A stretch of DNA of 64,000 nucleotides from Panax quinquefolius (taxonomy: Eukaryota > Streptophyta > Magnoliopsida > Apiales > Araliaceae), in the NCBI GenBank assembly GCA_020205615.1, contig CM035163.1:50004920-50068919 (forward strand). Reading direction: 5' to 3'. Of this stretch, positions 45,504-56,153 are shown one piece after another (position 1 is the stretch's first letter; every line of letters begins with the position of its first letter). The position numbers were made by a program, and so were the translations under genes. The notes under the pieces were generated by a model that saw nothing but the letters and a program-made list of their open reading frames with translations, searched no databases and was not told the origin of the DNA.

Positions 45504-46670
45504 GAAAAATATAGTTTCCATAATTGCACGTTTTGGGGCTCGAAATATTATAGTATAATACCTTCTTCTTTTTCTTCATTTTTAATTTAGTCCTGCAAGT
45601 ATTATCAAACTTGCACCACCTCCCCTAATAGTAAATCATGTGAATCAATAGTAAATCATGTGACTCAATAGTTCTAAACATGTGAAAAAAGTAATTACAG
45701 TATAATACCTTCATCTATACCTCCATTTTTAATTTAGTCATGCAAGTATTATCAATCTTGCACCAACTCCCCTAATAGTAAATCATTTGAATCAGTAGTA
45801 CACACATATGAACACATAGTTATAAGCATGTGAATTAATAGCAATTAATTACACATTTTTCTGATTAATTATACGATTGGTCAATATAACTTCCAGACAT
45901 CAATTATTATCGAAATAAATGTTAATTTCCACTAACACTAATAATCCCAACACAATAGAACTATCAATTTCATCTTTAATCAACACGAACTTATTCATCA
46001 TTAATATTATAACTCTCAATATTTAACAACCATGTCGTTCCCAGAAAAGAGGGGCTTTCCGATAAGGATTTCTCCTTATTGGCGCGCAATTAGGTGACCA
46101 AACCTCTCCTTGACAGAACTTCTAGACATTGTCAATATTGCAAATAATAATATGAATAACTTTATCATCTCAATTATTGATTTAATAATATAACATATTA
46201 TACAGATGATACAATGATAATAATTGAATCAATAATATGAGAGATATGATACATCAATTACTATAGCAATAATTGAGTATAACTGAGTGACTTCTTACAT
46301 AAGCATCAATAATCAATACCGTGTGCTACTATGCAACCACAGCAGTATTCTTTAGATTTACTACTAGGGTAGTTCAACAGTTTTAATAAATAACACTTTT
46401 CGTAGTTATAAAAGATAATTCTTTCGTTTTCTTACTATGACAATACTTCCATTGTGGGGTCCACCAATGATTGTGTCGTCGTACGGATATTCCCCGACAA
46501 AAAGAATATTCCCCGACCAAAAGAATATTTTATAACAACTTGCTTACTTTGCAAAAAATTTCACATGTCACCCTTAACTTTAACCTTTTATCAATTTAAC
46601 CATTTACGAAATAAAATAATAATTATAAAAAAATTGAATACTTTCATTTCATAAAATTTTGGGTCTTAGA

Positions 46671-47760
46671 GTACCATTTCACGGTGTCCGAGTTAATGAG
46701 CTGTGGAAATTCATGGTCATCCACTTCCTATAATCTGAGAGCACCTCTTGTCGATACCTCTTTGACAATAAATGGGCCCTTCCAGTTTGGAGCGAATTTT
46801 CCCTTAGACTGATCTTGGTTGTCAATGATCTTCTTCAAAACCAAGTCATGTTGTTTAAACTGCCGTAGTCAGACTTTTCTATTGTAGGATCTGGCAATCC
46901 TTTGTTGTTATAACTGACCGTGGAAGATAGCATCACTTTGTCTTTCGTCTATTAGAGACAATTGGTGATACCTGTCTTGTAACCATTGGTCTTCATCCAG
47001 CTGAGAGTCTATCAACACTCTGAGGGATTCCATTTCCACCTCTATGGGGAGCACTGCTTCCATCCCATAGGCTAATGAGTAGGGTGTTACCCCAGTGGAA
47101 GTGTGCATTGATGTTCTGTAGGCTAATAAAGTCAGAGGCAACAAGTCAAAACATCATTTGTGGTTGGCGGACATCTTTTTCATGATCTTCTTGATGTTTT
47201 TATTAGCCACTTCAACAGCATCATTCATCTTTGGACGGTAGATGATGGAGTTGAGATGTTTGATGTGGAATTTACTGCACAACTCCTCCATCATTTTGTT
47301 GTTGAGGTTCTTAGCATTATCTGACACAATCACCTCTGGTTGTCCATATCGACAAATGACATTGTTTCTGATGAAACCAATGATAACTTCTTTGGTAACC
47401 TTGGGGAAGGAGGCTGCTTCTACCCACTTGGTGAAGTAGTCGATCATGATGAAGATAAATCGATGCCCATTACTGGCTTTGGGCTCAATTGGCCCAATCA
47501 TGTCCATTCCCCACATTGAGAAGGGCCAAGGTGAACTCATATTGTGGAGCTCCCTCGGAGGGGCATGGATAGCATTCCCATGAATTTTGCATTGGTAGCA
47601 TCTCTTGACGTGATCATCACAGTTAGCCTTGAGAGAGATCTAGTAATGCCCTGTTCTGAGGATCTTTTTGACAAGTAGAGGGTCGCTCATGTGTGGGCCA
47701 CATACTCCACCACGGATCTCATCCATGAGCCTCTAAGCTTGGTCCTTGTCCAGACATCTG
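46671..47760 (-). pseudogene. INT: Ogre-like integrase
   Basis: Minus-strand integrase of the Ogre-like element. The HHCC finger is near 47725-47590 (GPHMSDPLL, CYQCKIHG) with a stop inside. The core shows FIMIDYFTKWVEA (first Asp), VIVSDNAKNLNNKMMEEL (second Asp) and NDAVEVANKNIKK, with the catalytic Glu but a changed context (family GQAEVxN). LLAYRTSMHTSTGVTPYSLAYG and GKFAPNWKGPFIV follow with stops near 47153 and 46900. Tekay-2 splits the last codons, which continue at 38148. Confidence 0.88.
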
Positions 47761-47789
47761 AGGAGACCTAGTCCTGGATCTCTTTTGTA

Positions 47790-48518
47790 GAGTGCATCTC
47801 CACTCAGGTAGAATTTCATAGCCAGTCGATGGATCCGCCTTCTCTCGGCCGGGCTCGCCTTAGCAGGTGTAGATCCATCTCGTATGTACTCCTTGATATG
47901 CTGATACCAAGGGTGTTTGATGGGAGGTAGCTCATCCGATACTTCTCCAATGTAATTCCCATATGCTGGAGCCTTTTGCAGGGAAAATGTAATGCTTGGC
48001 ATGTTTTCCTTGTCAGGTATGTGAATCAAGGAGGCCAAAGTTTCTAGCGCATCCGCAAAATCATTCCTATTTTGAGGAATGTGGAGGAAGGAGATTTCTT
48101 CAAACTCCGAAGCCATCTGTAAAACTTGCCAATGGTAAGGCAGCAAATATAGCTCTTTGGTATGATAGATTCCTGTGGTTTGTCTGATCACTAATTTGGA
48201 ATCTCCAAAGATAGTTAACCGCCTGATGCCCATTGATTAGGCAAGTTTTAGCCCCATAATACAGCCTTCATACTTAGCTGTGTTGTTGGTGCTAACAAAC
48301 TACAATTTGACGGCGACGAGATACTACTCACCCGTACCAGATACTAGAACTGCTCCAGCCCCAGAACCTTCCATGTTCACAGCTCCATCAAAATACATTT
48401 TCCACATCTGGTATGCATCGTACTGATGGTGTTGTTTCACTGTCATTACCCATTCATCTGGGATGTATGTTTCTAAGGGTTTAAAATCCCCTAAAGGTGC
48501 GGTGGCCAGTTGATCCAC
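47790..48518 (-). pseudogene. aRNH: Ogre-like second RNase H and linker
   Basis: The archaeal-type RNase H typical of Tat elements. Motifs are KMYFDGAVNMEGSGAGAVL (first Asp), a damaged NNTAKYEGCI (family AEYEA, Glu position kept near Tyr-Glu), LTIFGDSKLVIRQTTG (Asp) and NRNDFADALETLASL (Asp). Stops interrupt it near 48323, 48300 and 48238. The following linker to integrase contains RIHRLAMKFYLSGDALYKR (about 47835-47780), also conserved in the lineage. Confidence 0.83.
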
Positions 48519-48542
48519 AATTCCTTGACCTGTAATAGACTT

Positions 48543-49845
48543 TTACGTCACGTAGACGATGTCAAATTGCTGTAGGATCAACTGCCATTTGGACAGCTGA
48601 CAATTTAACATGGGTTTACTGAACACGTACTTGAGAGGATCCACGCGGGATATGGGATGGGTTGTATAACCATGGAGGTAATGATGTAACCTCATAGAGG
48701 TACATGCTAAAGCACAACAAGTTTTCTCAATTATAGTGTATTTGTGCTCACTGCTGCTGAATCTTTTACAGAGGTAGTAGATAGCTCGCTCTTGGCCTCT
48801 ATCGTCCCTTTGTCCCAGCATGCAGCCCATGGCATTGTCATTAATTGACAGGCACATGAATAGGGGAACACCATCCCTTGGAGGTACCAAAACAGGAGCT
48901 TTGACCAGCTGCTCTTTGATTGTAAGGAAGGCTTTTTGACACTCTTCATTCCATTTCATGGAGGAGTTTTTCCTTAACAATTTGAAGATAGGTTCATAGG
49001 TTCCTGTGCGTTGGAAGATGAACCTGCTAATGAAGTTGATTCTTCCCAAAAATCCCCGTATTTCCTTCTCTGTCTGAGGAATGGGCATTTCTGTAATGGC
49101 CTGGATTTTGGTGGGATCCAGCTCAATCCCTTTATGGCTGACTAGGAATCCTAGCATCTTGCCTGATTTAATGCCAAAGGCGCACTTGGCTGGATTCAAC
49201 TTCAAGTTGTACTTATGCAACCTGTTGAAGAGCTTTCTGAGATGGTCTAAGTGGTCATCTTCCCTTCGGGACTTGATAATGATGTCATCCACGTAGATCT
49301 CTATCTCTTTTTGCATTAAGTTATGGAAAAGAGCCATCATAGCTCAATGATAGGTTGCTCCGGCATTAATGAGGCCAAATGATAACCGTCTATAGCAAAA
49401 GGTTCCCCAAGGCGTGATAAATGCAGTTTTCTCATGATCCTCTTCAGTAACCATAATTTGATGATACCTCGCAAAGTAGTCAGCAAAGGAGTACATGTCA
49501 TATTGAGCAATATTGTCAATGAGGATGTGGATAAATGGCATGAGAAAGCTATCTTTAAGGCAAGCTTTACTCAAATCCCGAAAATCCATGCAAACTCGCA
49601 CCTTTCCTCCAGGTTTAGGCATGGGGACTATGTTGGATAGCCATTCAGGGTATGTGGACACCATGATGATGTCATCTTAAAATTATTTCACAATTTCTTC
49701 TTTAACCTTTAAACTCCACTCAGGTTTTAATCGCCTGAGCTTCTACCTGACTAGCTTAAATCCCTCTTTGATGGGGAGGCGATGAATGACAATGCTAGTG
49801 GACAAACCCACCATGTCTTCATGAGACCATGCAAACACATCCTAA
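48543..49845 (-). pseudogene. RT: Ogre-like RT and RNase H
   Basis: After DVFAWSHEDMVGL the RT shows STYPEWLSNIVPMPKPGGK, VCMDFRDLSKAC, FADYFARYHQI, AFITPWGTFCYRRLSFGL, a stop at about 49343, and the catalytic box IEIYVDDIIIKS (about 49300-49265). The connection GFLGRINFISRFI leads to RNase H (KKNS.MKWNEECQKAFLTIKEQL, AIYYLCKRF, KTCCALACTSMRL, FDIVYVT), ending at a stop at 48543. From 49340 to 48543 the frame is open for 265 codons, the longest intact piece of this element's RT. Confidence 0.9.
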
Positions 49846-50124
49846 AATTGGGTTAATAGCGTAACCATATCATTCCTTTGGTTTGAAGTGAGGTCTGTAC
49901 CAATCTGGATCAGTTTAGGGTTCTCTAAGGTTTCGAGATTGAAGGAGGTGGTTTGATCAAGGTTTAGTTTGGGTTTGTCATCGACCCATAATTTGATCTC
50001 TTGAGGTATCTCAATGTCCTTCTGTATGTCCATCAAGTATGAGTCCAACTTTTCATCAAAGTAACAATCCTTATTGAGAAAATGTACCTTATCAGTAAGT
50101 ATAGGCACATCTAAGTTCAGAGTC
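49846..50124 (-). pseudogene. Ogre-like pol, N-terminal extension of RT
   Basis: The exon after the candidate intron encodes LNLDVPILTDKVHFLNKDC and EIPQEIKLWVDDKPKLNLDQT, then ETLENPKLIQIGTDLTSNQRNDMVTLLTQF. The segment 'ENPKLIQIGTDL...' is the usual start of Tat/Ogre RT. Confidence 0.75.
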
Positions 50125-50244
50125 CTGAAACAAAATATGATTTCACTTAATATATAAAACTGTTTAATCATACAAAGTGTTAGAATGTAATGACAAAACA
50201 ACTGTTAATATTGTACAGAAAAGTAAGCAGTTATAGTTATCTAC
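50125..50244 (-). other. Candidate intron between protease and RT of the Ogre-like element
   Basis: On the minus strand, GTAGATAACTATAACTG at 50244 begins a 120-nt AT-rich segment ending CATATTTTGTTTCAG at 50125, a good plant acceptor. Ogre elements are known for an intron in this position. Confidence 0.45.
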
Positions 50245-51172
50245 AGGGCAGAAGGAGTTTCTGCACGTTTTACCCTTGTCGACAAATGCAAGGTGTGCTT
50301 CTCCAATTGTCAAGGGTAAAGTCCTGGTGGACTGCTGTGATGGAGGGACTGTCATCGTCCTCCTCTTCCCGAATTATAACCATGATATCTGAGCAATCAT
50401 TGTCTGGGATGTATTTATTCATACCTTCGGTATGGACAATGATGCATATGTTTGACAACCTCCTGGCGATGTCTTGTTTAATTTTTCGTTCCCTTTCTTC
50501 CACTTTGGGATCTGGAACCGGAACCTCTTTTCCTTTGACCAATATCAGTTTAAAAAATAACATAGTCATCACATGGGCAGGCACCTTTACCGGAGACCGT
50601 ATAGGCTCAGGATCTGTAGGTTGAGATAATCGCCATGTGGCTGAAGATGAAGGAATCTATTTGTGCTTATGAGGATTCCTTTGACTAGAACTGGCAGTAT
50701 AGCCTAGTCCGGCTGTCCCTGTTTGACTGAACACTTGAATTGAGCGCTTAATGCCCTGATGATCTTTACCAAACCCTTTTCCAGGTTGATAACCCAATGA
50801 TATCATTTCTTGAGTGGTCGACATTACTTCAGCAGAAATCTTGTGTATCAAAAGTGGCGCCCTAATAGGATGATAATGAGTGTTGCTCACCTCCAGGGCA
50901 TGGAAACTGACCAGCTCAACTTTTAAATTGAAGCTGATGCGTGGTATGTCACCTTATTCTGGACATTCCAGCTCAGCATTAACAGTGACTAGGCTATTAT
51001 TAATGATGTATTTGAGTTGCTAGTGAAGGGTGGAAGGGACGGCTCTGGCCATATGAATCCACGGTCTTCCCAAGAGTAGGTTGTATCCTATAGTAATTTT
51101 GAGCACATGAAAGGATACGCTAAATGTATGTGGACCAATCTCCACAGGCAGTTCAATCTCCCTAATAGCATT
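50245..51172 (-). pseudogene. Ogre-like protease-RT linker with G-patch-like motif
   Basis: Minus-strand frames contain MISLGYQPGKGFGKDHQGI (about 50820-50765), a G-patch-like motif seen in Ogre/Tat polyproteins, followed by LGYTASSSQRNPHKHK and acidic text (IIREEEDDDSPSI) before the candidate intron. Upstream near 51080-50940 the end of the protease domain is disrupted. Confidence 0.65.
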
Positions 51173-51731
51173 TCATCGGGATCCATCAAAAGTTTTGATA
51201 ACTGTATGGCTGCTTTTGATCCTCTTGAGATTGATATTCATCTTCTCAAAAGTGGCATAAGGGCAGATATTCAAAGATGAACCTCCATTGATCAAAAATC
51301 CTCCTACCATGTATACGGAGGATAACATCGTTATGTGCAACGGCTTGCAATGATCAGTCCCTTCGGGAGGTATGTCGTCATCAGTGAAAGATATCACATT
51401 GTTGTTAAAAATGTGATCAACCAGATGCTGGAATTTTTCAACATCCACTGATTTTGAAAAATGGGCTTCTTCCAAAACCTTTAGCAAAACCTTCCTATGG
51501 TCTTTGGAAGAGAAAACCAAGTTTAGTATGGAAATTTGTTGTGGAGCTTCTCTCAAGTTTAAAACCACCTTGGCTTCATTATGTCCCATAGTACGGAGGA
51601 ACTCTTCGATTTTCTCCATGGGAATTTTCCCCTTTAATTTGATGGTAGGCTTCATCACCCTTTGGGGAAGATACAGTGAATTTTCCTTCAACACTGCAGC
51701 AGTTGTATGAGATGTGGATCCTCCAGCCTCT
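51173..51731 (-). pseudogene. pro: Ogre-like aspartic protease, active site changed
   Basis: The 173-codon frame contains IPMEKIEEFLRTMGHNEAKVV, FTDDDIPPEGTDHCKPLHI and the protease core SSVYMVGGFLINGGSSLNICP near 51315-51255. The active-site triad expected as D-(T/N/S)-G reads N-G-G, so the catalytic Asp is Asn (GAT to AAT). The N-terminal side is interrupted by the LTR-like insertion at 51732. Confidence 0.8.
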
Positions 51732-53226
51732 TGTTGGGTAAAATCTAATTACGCACAACACGCATGTATACGTGGTCAACAAGTAATAAAGTGATAAGTT
51801 GAGTATCGTTCCCACAGAGACTAATTAGCAATAACCTTAACTTACAATTACCAATCTTCTATTAACCCTAATTTTATTAAACAAATCAACTCAATAATTT
51901 AAATTAACGCAACTAAAATTAAGAATAACTAAACTAACACAAAATAACCACGAATATCAAAATCTAAAATTTCAAACTATTAATGGAGGATTAGACTTAT
52001 GATTTCACCCTAAGCTTCACTTTGATTTTAACACCTTTATCCCAATTCAACGCACTATCCCAGTTTATTAATCAAGAACACGAACGTAGTATTAACCACC
52101 TCTCGATGCACTAATACCGTATTAACATCAATCCATAATTAAGATAGAAATCTGTTAAACACCTTAATCAACTAACCCACTATATCTCTTTGTGAATTAC
52201 AATTGAAAAAGGTTGAAGAATAAGTTCTTTATCCGATTACATGTGGTGTCAAGAATATCTCTACCTTAACACTCATCAAGTTTAAGCTACTAACAAAATC
52301 CTGAACACATATTATATCAACTAGGTCTAGATTTAAATATCCTCTCTCGATGCCATCCAACTCCACAAAGAATTGTTGATCAGGTAATTCATAGATTCAA
52401 GCACAAATCAATATAGATAAACTGGAGATAGCTTATTAAAATGGAAATCAAAGTTTACAAAACCATCGATTCGCTTAAGGATCCATCACAAGCCTAAAAA
52501 GTGAATTAGTTCATAATAAACGAAATAAACACTGAATAAATCATAGAAATCATTCTTCTAATTACAAATAATAATCTAACACGAAGAATATAGAAAAACA
52601 CCCTTCACAAAGACTAGAATTGCAGTTATCTTGAAAAACTCCTCGAAATACTCCTCCACACTTGCTATCAAAAACTGAACGTAGATCTCTGTAATATGTC
52701 TCTCCTCTCTCTTCTTTTCTTGAAGTTGTTGTTCCTTTAGTATATCATGTCCAACACATAAGTCCCAGCCAAATTCTCTATCAAATAGAGTTATATTATC
52801 ATGCAAATAGCTAAAATTCATGCCTAAGAGGAATTGCAAACATAACAGGACACTCAAATTTTCCACACCCCCCCCCTTTCGCCTCTACGGGGTTTATATC
52901 TATGTAAGCTTCGCCCCGGTAATGCTATGTTCCTATCTTGCTCATATGAAGACCCCCGCCCCGGCGAGAGTGTGTAGCCTAATAACACCCACCCCAGCGG
53001 GCTTATCTTCTATTAACTCACTTCACTGCTCTGCTAACTTGCTTTCAATTATGCTCCATTTGATTCCAAATCACACCAAATATCTCCAAATGTACGTTGA
53101 GTGCCACAACCACCATTCTACACATGAAATAATATAAAACAAGTAAAAGTGAACATGATCACAAGAATTTAGCAACAAATAAGCATGAATTGAATATTAA
53201 ATCGCGTATATAAAATACACTTATCA
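51732..53226. mobile_element. 1.5-kb LTR-like insertion in Ogre protease region
   Basis: The plus strand starts TGTTGGGTAAAATC and ends ATACACTTATCA, with flanks CCTCT (51727-51731) and CCTTT (53227-53231), a 5-bp duplication with one mismatch. It interrupts the coding text after VPWNYG of the Ogre polyprotein. There is no coding capacity, so it is a solo LTR or a small non-autonomous LTR element. Internal features are GAGTATCGTTCCCACAGAGAC near 51800 and a GC-rich patch with a C run at 52866-53005 in AT-rich DNA. Orientation is not settled. Confidence 0.72.
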
Positions 53227-53231
53227 CCTTT

Positions 53232-53900
53232 CCATAATTCCATGGCACTCTTTATAGGCTGATAACAGGATATTGTGGTCTGAATGGCAAGATTATTGGC
53301 TTTAGTGCAACCACTTTCAAAGGATTATCAACACCTTTAAGTTGAATTGATTGTATTGTGAGTGGTCTGGCAGCCTCATCACCCTCAGCGGATATAACTA
53401 CTACGACCTCCTTCCATTTTGTAGGAAATGTGTTCCCACTCTCTAGTAATAAAGTGTCATCGTCTGCCATCTACAGGACATTGATGTCAATTAAATTCTA
53501 AATAAGATGGCGGAGTGCCCAACATTCTTCTGTGATGTGACCGCGAGAATGGGAGTGGTACTGGCATACTCCATTAGAATTAAACCATCTTAAACAGGGA
53601 TTGATTGGAGGTAACAGAGCTGTGACTCTTCCTTCATTAATCAGCATCTGAAATACCTCCTCCATTGGTTGGCCCAAATAGGTGAATTCCCTCTTATTGG
53701 AAAAATCCTAACGGGCTTTGGCACTTGCTCTTATTGTAATTTTATCCTCTAGTGTTTCACTTCCTGGAGGCAATGATGGAGTATTCATAACAAAAGGAAG
53801 GAGACTAGCATGCTCCAGGCTGACTAATTGGCATGTGACTTGGTGTTGATGTATCACCAGTTCTGCCAATTGGTTGACTTTCTTACAAAGAGCTTTCATC
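53232..53900 (-). pseudogene. gag: Ogre-like gag, second zinc-binding region
   Basis: Minus-strand text gives EFTYLGQPMEEVFQMLINEG, LLPPINP and CQYHSHSRGHITEECWAL (about 53560-53505), a second copy of the histidine-rich zinc-binding motif found at about 54180, then a stop near 53495 and a further frame from 53470 ending VPWNYG before the insertion at 53226. The stretch is broken by stops at 53903 and 53707. Confidence 0.7.
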
Positions 53901-53902
53901 TT

Positions 53903-55407
53903 TCATTCCATCATAAACTGGAACTGTGCATAATCACATTTGTCAGCACCATCCTTGCTGGTTTGGGAGGATTCACCACCATAATTGGAACTTTGTTCAC
54001 TGCTCCAATTAATCATATTAACCTCTTCTTCTTTGTGTTGAGGAAGATGGTTATCTTGCACATGAGGTTGGTCGGGTTTAGTCACCACGATCTCACAATT
54101 ATCAATCAAATCCTGGATCTTATGTTTCAAGGCCCACCAATCCTGAGTACCATGTCCTAACGCTTTAGCATGATAAGCACACTTCCGATTAGCATTAAAA
54201 CCCTTCCCATTCGGGTTGACTGGTGGAAGAAGATGAGTAATTTTCTTCTGAGTTGTCAGAAGATTAAGAATGTTCTCGAGTGAGTCCCCTAAGGGTGTGA
54301 ACACTCGATTGCGTTTGACTTCTCCACTCTTGGGCAATGGAGGATTTGAAGACTGTGCTTGAAAGGGGGAGTAATTTCTCCTCTGAATAGGCATGTTCTG
54401 ACTGCCTTTCTGACCTTTTAGTATTAAGGAAACATCCTCATCTTTCTTCTTATGGACCCTCCAGGGGTTGTTTCCATAACTTCCAGATTGGATGTGCTCA
54501 GCAACAGCTTTAACGACGGCAAGGTCTTGAATCTTTCCTAATTTCAATCCCATCTCAGCCATCTCTCCATGTTTAATCATTTCAGAAAATGGCTTGCCAA
54601 TGCCAGCTAAAAATCTCTCATAGAAAGGAGCTTCTTGTATGTTTATGAAGGTCATCACCATCTTAGACTCAGTCATAGAGGGAATAACTTGAGCAGCAAG
54701 GCGCCTCCACCTTTGAGCATACTCTCTGAAAGACTCATTGGCATGCTTCTTGACCTTGGTAATTTGGTACCGGTCTGGAGCCATCTGAGATTGGAAACTG
54801 TACTGACTGAGAAAGGCATGAGCTAGCTCTTTCCAGTTATGAATCTTGGAATTGTCTAATCTGGTATACCACGATCGGGCTTCTCCAATCTGACTTTTTT
54901 GGAATAGCTGCATTATGAGCTTCTCATCCTCGGCATAAGATCTAAGTTCTCCAATGAATACCTTCAAATGTGTATAAGGATCCCCTAACCCATAATACTT
55001 TTCAAAGTCAGGAGTTTTAAACTTCTCTGGATAATGCACACCAGGGAATATACAAAGGTAGGCATATGAAACACTCCCGTGTGCTCCAATTCCTTTGATA
55101 GACTAAATGGTCTCTTCCATTTGAAAGATTTTTTTCTTGATATCACTAGTGTCTAGATCTTCTTTGAGATGGGTGATTTTAGGGATTTTATTAGTTTTGT
55201 CTAGCTGAGACTCGGGTATGTGAGCTTTTTTATCCGGCCTTGAGTTCCTCCATATGTAGAGGATTTTGTATGTACGAGCATTCGTGGACCCTGAGTGGAC
55301 TGGTGTAGTTCTTTAAGCAAAACAGCCAACTCTGTAATTTGGTTACTTAGTCCTTTGAACTCCTCACGAGTGACAGGAGTAGGACTAGACTGACCAAATG
55401 TAGCCAT
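53903..55407 (-). pseudogene. gag: Ogre-like gag, main part
   Basis: The start is taken at the ATG at 55407 (MATFGQSSPTPVTREEFKG), a short frame ending at 55201. From 55039 a 378-codon open frame covers the capsid: FKTPDFEKYYGLGDPYTHL, EARSWYTRLDNSKIHNW, LAHAFLSQYSFQSQMAPDR, ESFREYAQRWRRLAAQV, then a basic linker and the zinc-binding motif CAYHAKALGHGTQDWWALK, IQDLIDN. This order is characteristic of Ogre/Tat Gag. The frame ends at a TGA replacing the normal continuation to the second zinc-binding region. Confidence 0.88.
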
Positions 55408-56133
55408 GGTTGGTTGTAGGCTTTTTGCCTTTTTGGACTTTAAACGGGTAGTAGGTCCAATTGTTTCCCTACAAAAAGACTTATGTAGTTTAGTCTTAGG
55501 GAATGTATAAATGATTTACATGCTATGTAATATGTCTGTTATAGGAGTGTTTATCCTGCAAAATGGGTGTCAGTTGTTTATAAGATAGCATGGTAAAAAA
55601 AAGGGATGCATGTACACATTTTCCTTTGTACTTTCCATTACAATTAGATTGACATGGAATGAAATTACAAGTAATTGAATTTATAAGTAATTAAAATGGG
55701 AAAGTATGAAGAGACTTCCCTCCGTGTTTGGTTTATCAAAGGCTGACCTATCTTAGGTTACTCTCGCAGCTTTTTGGCATGAAGGTTCCCAGATCATCGT
55801 AATTTACTTGACGAGAAGTTAATCCGGTCTTTCAACTGGAGCGAATCTGGGTGGTGCCTTTCCTAAGCCTCATTGGAATTAGTCTCCCTACGAGTCCAGT
55901 AATCAAACACCGACAGTATAGCCTCCTGGTGGTGGAACCACACGTGTCTTACCGTATGAAAATGATGACATGTGCAAAGCACTAATATCACAGGCAGATA
56001 TAGTGTAAAGCATAAAGTGCAGTAAGTAAATGCATCCGTACACATTCATTCAAATGTAAATGCAACATCCATACACAAGCATATAATAGTTTTAAAAAGT
56101 TTTTAGTAGCAGCATAAGCCCTCTTACTGTAGA
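55408..56133 (-). other. Untranslated leader of the Ogre-like element
   Basis: Lies between the primer site and gag. No ORF of the ORF1 type described for legume Ogre elements is visible, and small frames here lack recognisable motifs. Confidence 0.6.
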
Positions 56134-56151
56134 TCCCCAGCGAAGTCGCCA
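56134..56151 (-). other. Primer-binding site of the Ogre-like element
   Basis: Minus strand TGGCGACTTCGCTGGGGA, two bases after the 5' LTR end at 56154. It is close to the TGGCGACTCxxCTGGGGA motif common in Ogre elements. Confidence 0.82.
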
Positions 56152-56153
56152 CC

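Larger units (their letters stand above)
38149..46670 (-). mobile_element. Tekay-2: internally deleted chromovirus
   Basis: A minus-strand element of 8.5 kb with LTRs 43727-46670 (5') and 38149-40929 (3'), flanked by the exact duplication GTACC (38144-38148, 46671-46675). It keeps gag and part of protease but has lost RT and integrase catalytic cores through internal deletions, so it can move only with proteins from a related element. It is related to Tekay-1 by gag but has diverged LTRs, including a 73-bp tandem repeat that Tekay-1 lacks. Confidence 0.9.
43727..46670 (-). repeat. 5' LTR of Tekay-2
   Basis: 2,944 bp; the outer end reads TCTAAGACCC instead of TGTAAGACCC, a single G to C change. 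TATA box on minus at 45503-45495. Roughly 6% different by eye from the 3' LTR over 230 bp. Confidence 0.9.

Noticed and set aside
38149..46670. 73-bp repeats as a CRISPR array
   Set aside because: Units are contiguous near-identical tandem copies without unique spacers, lie inside plant LTRs and there are no cas genes.
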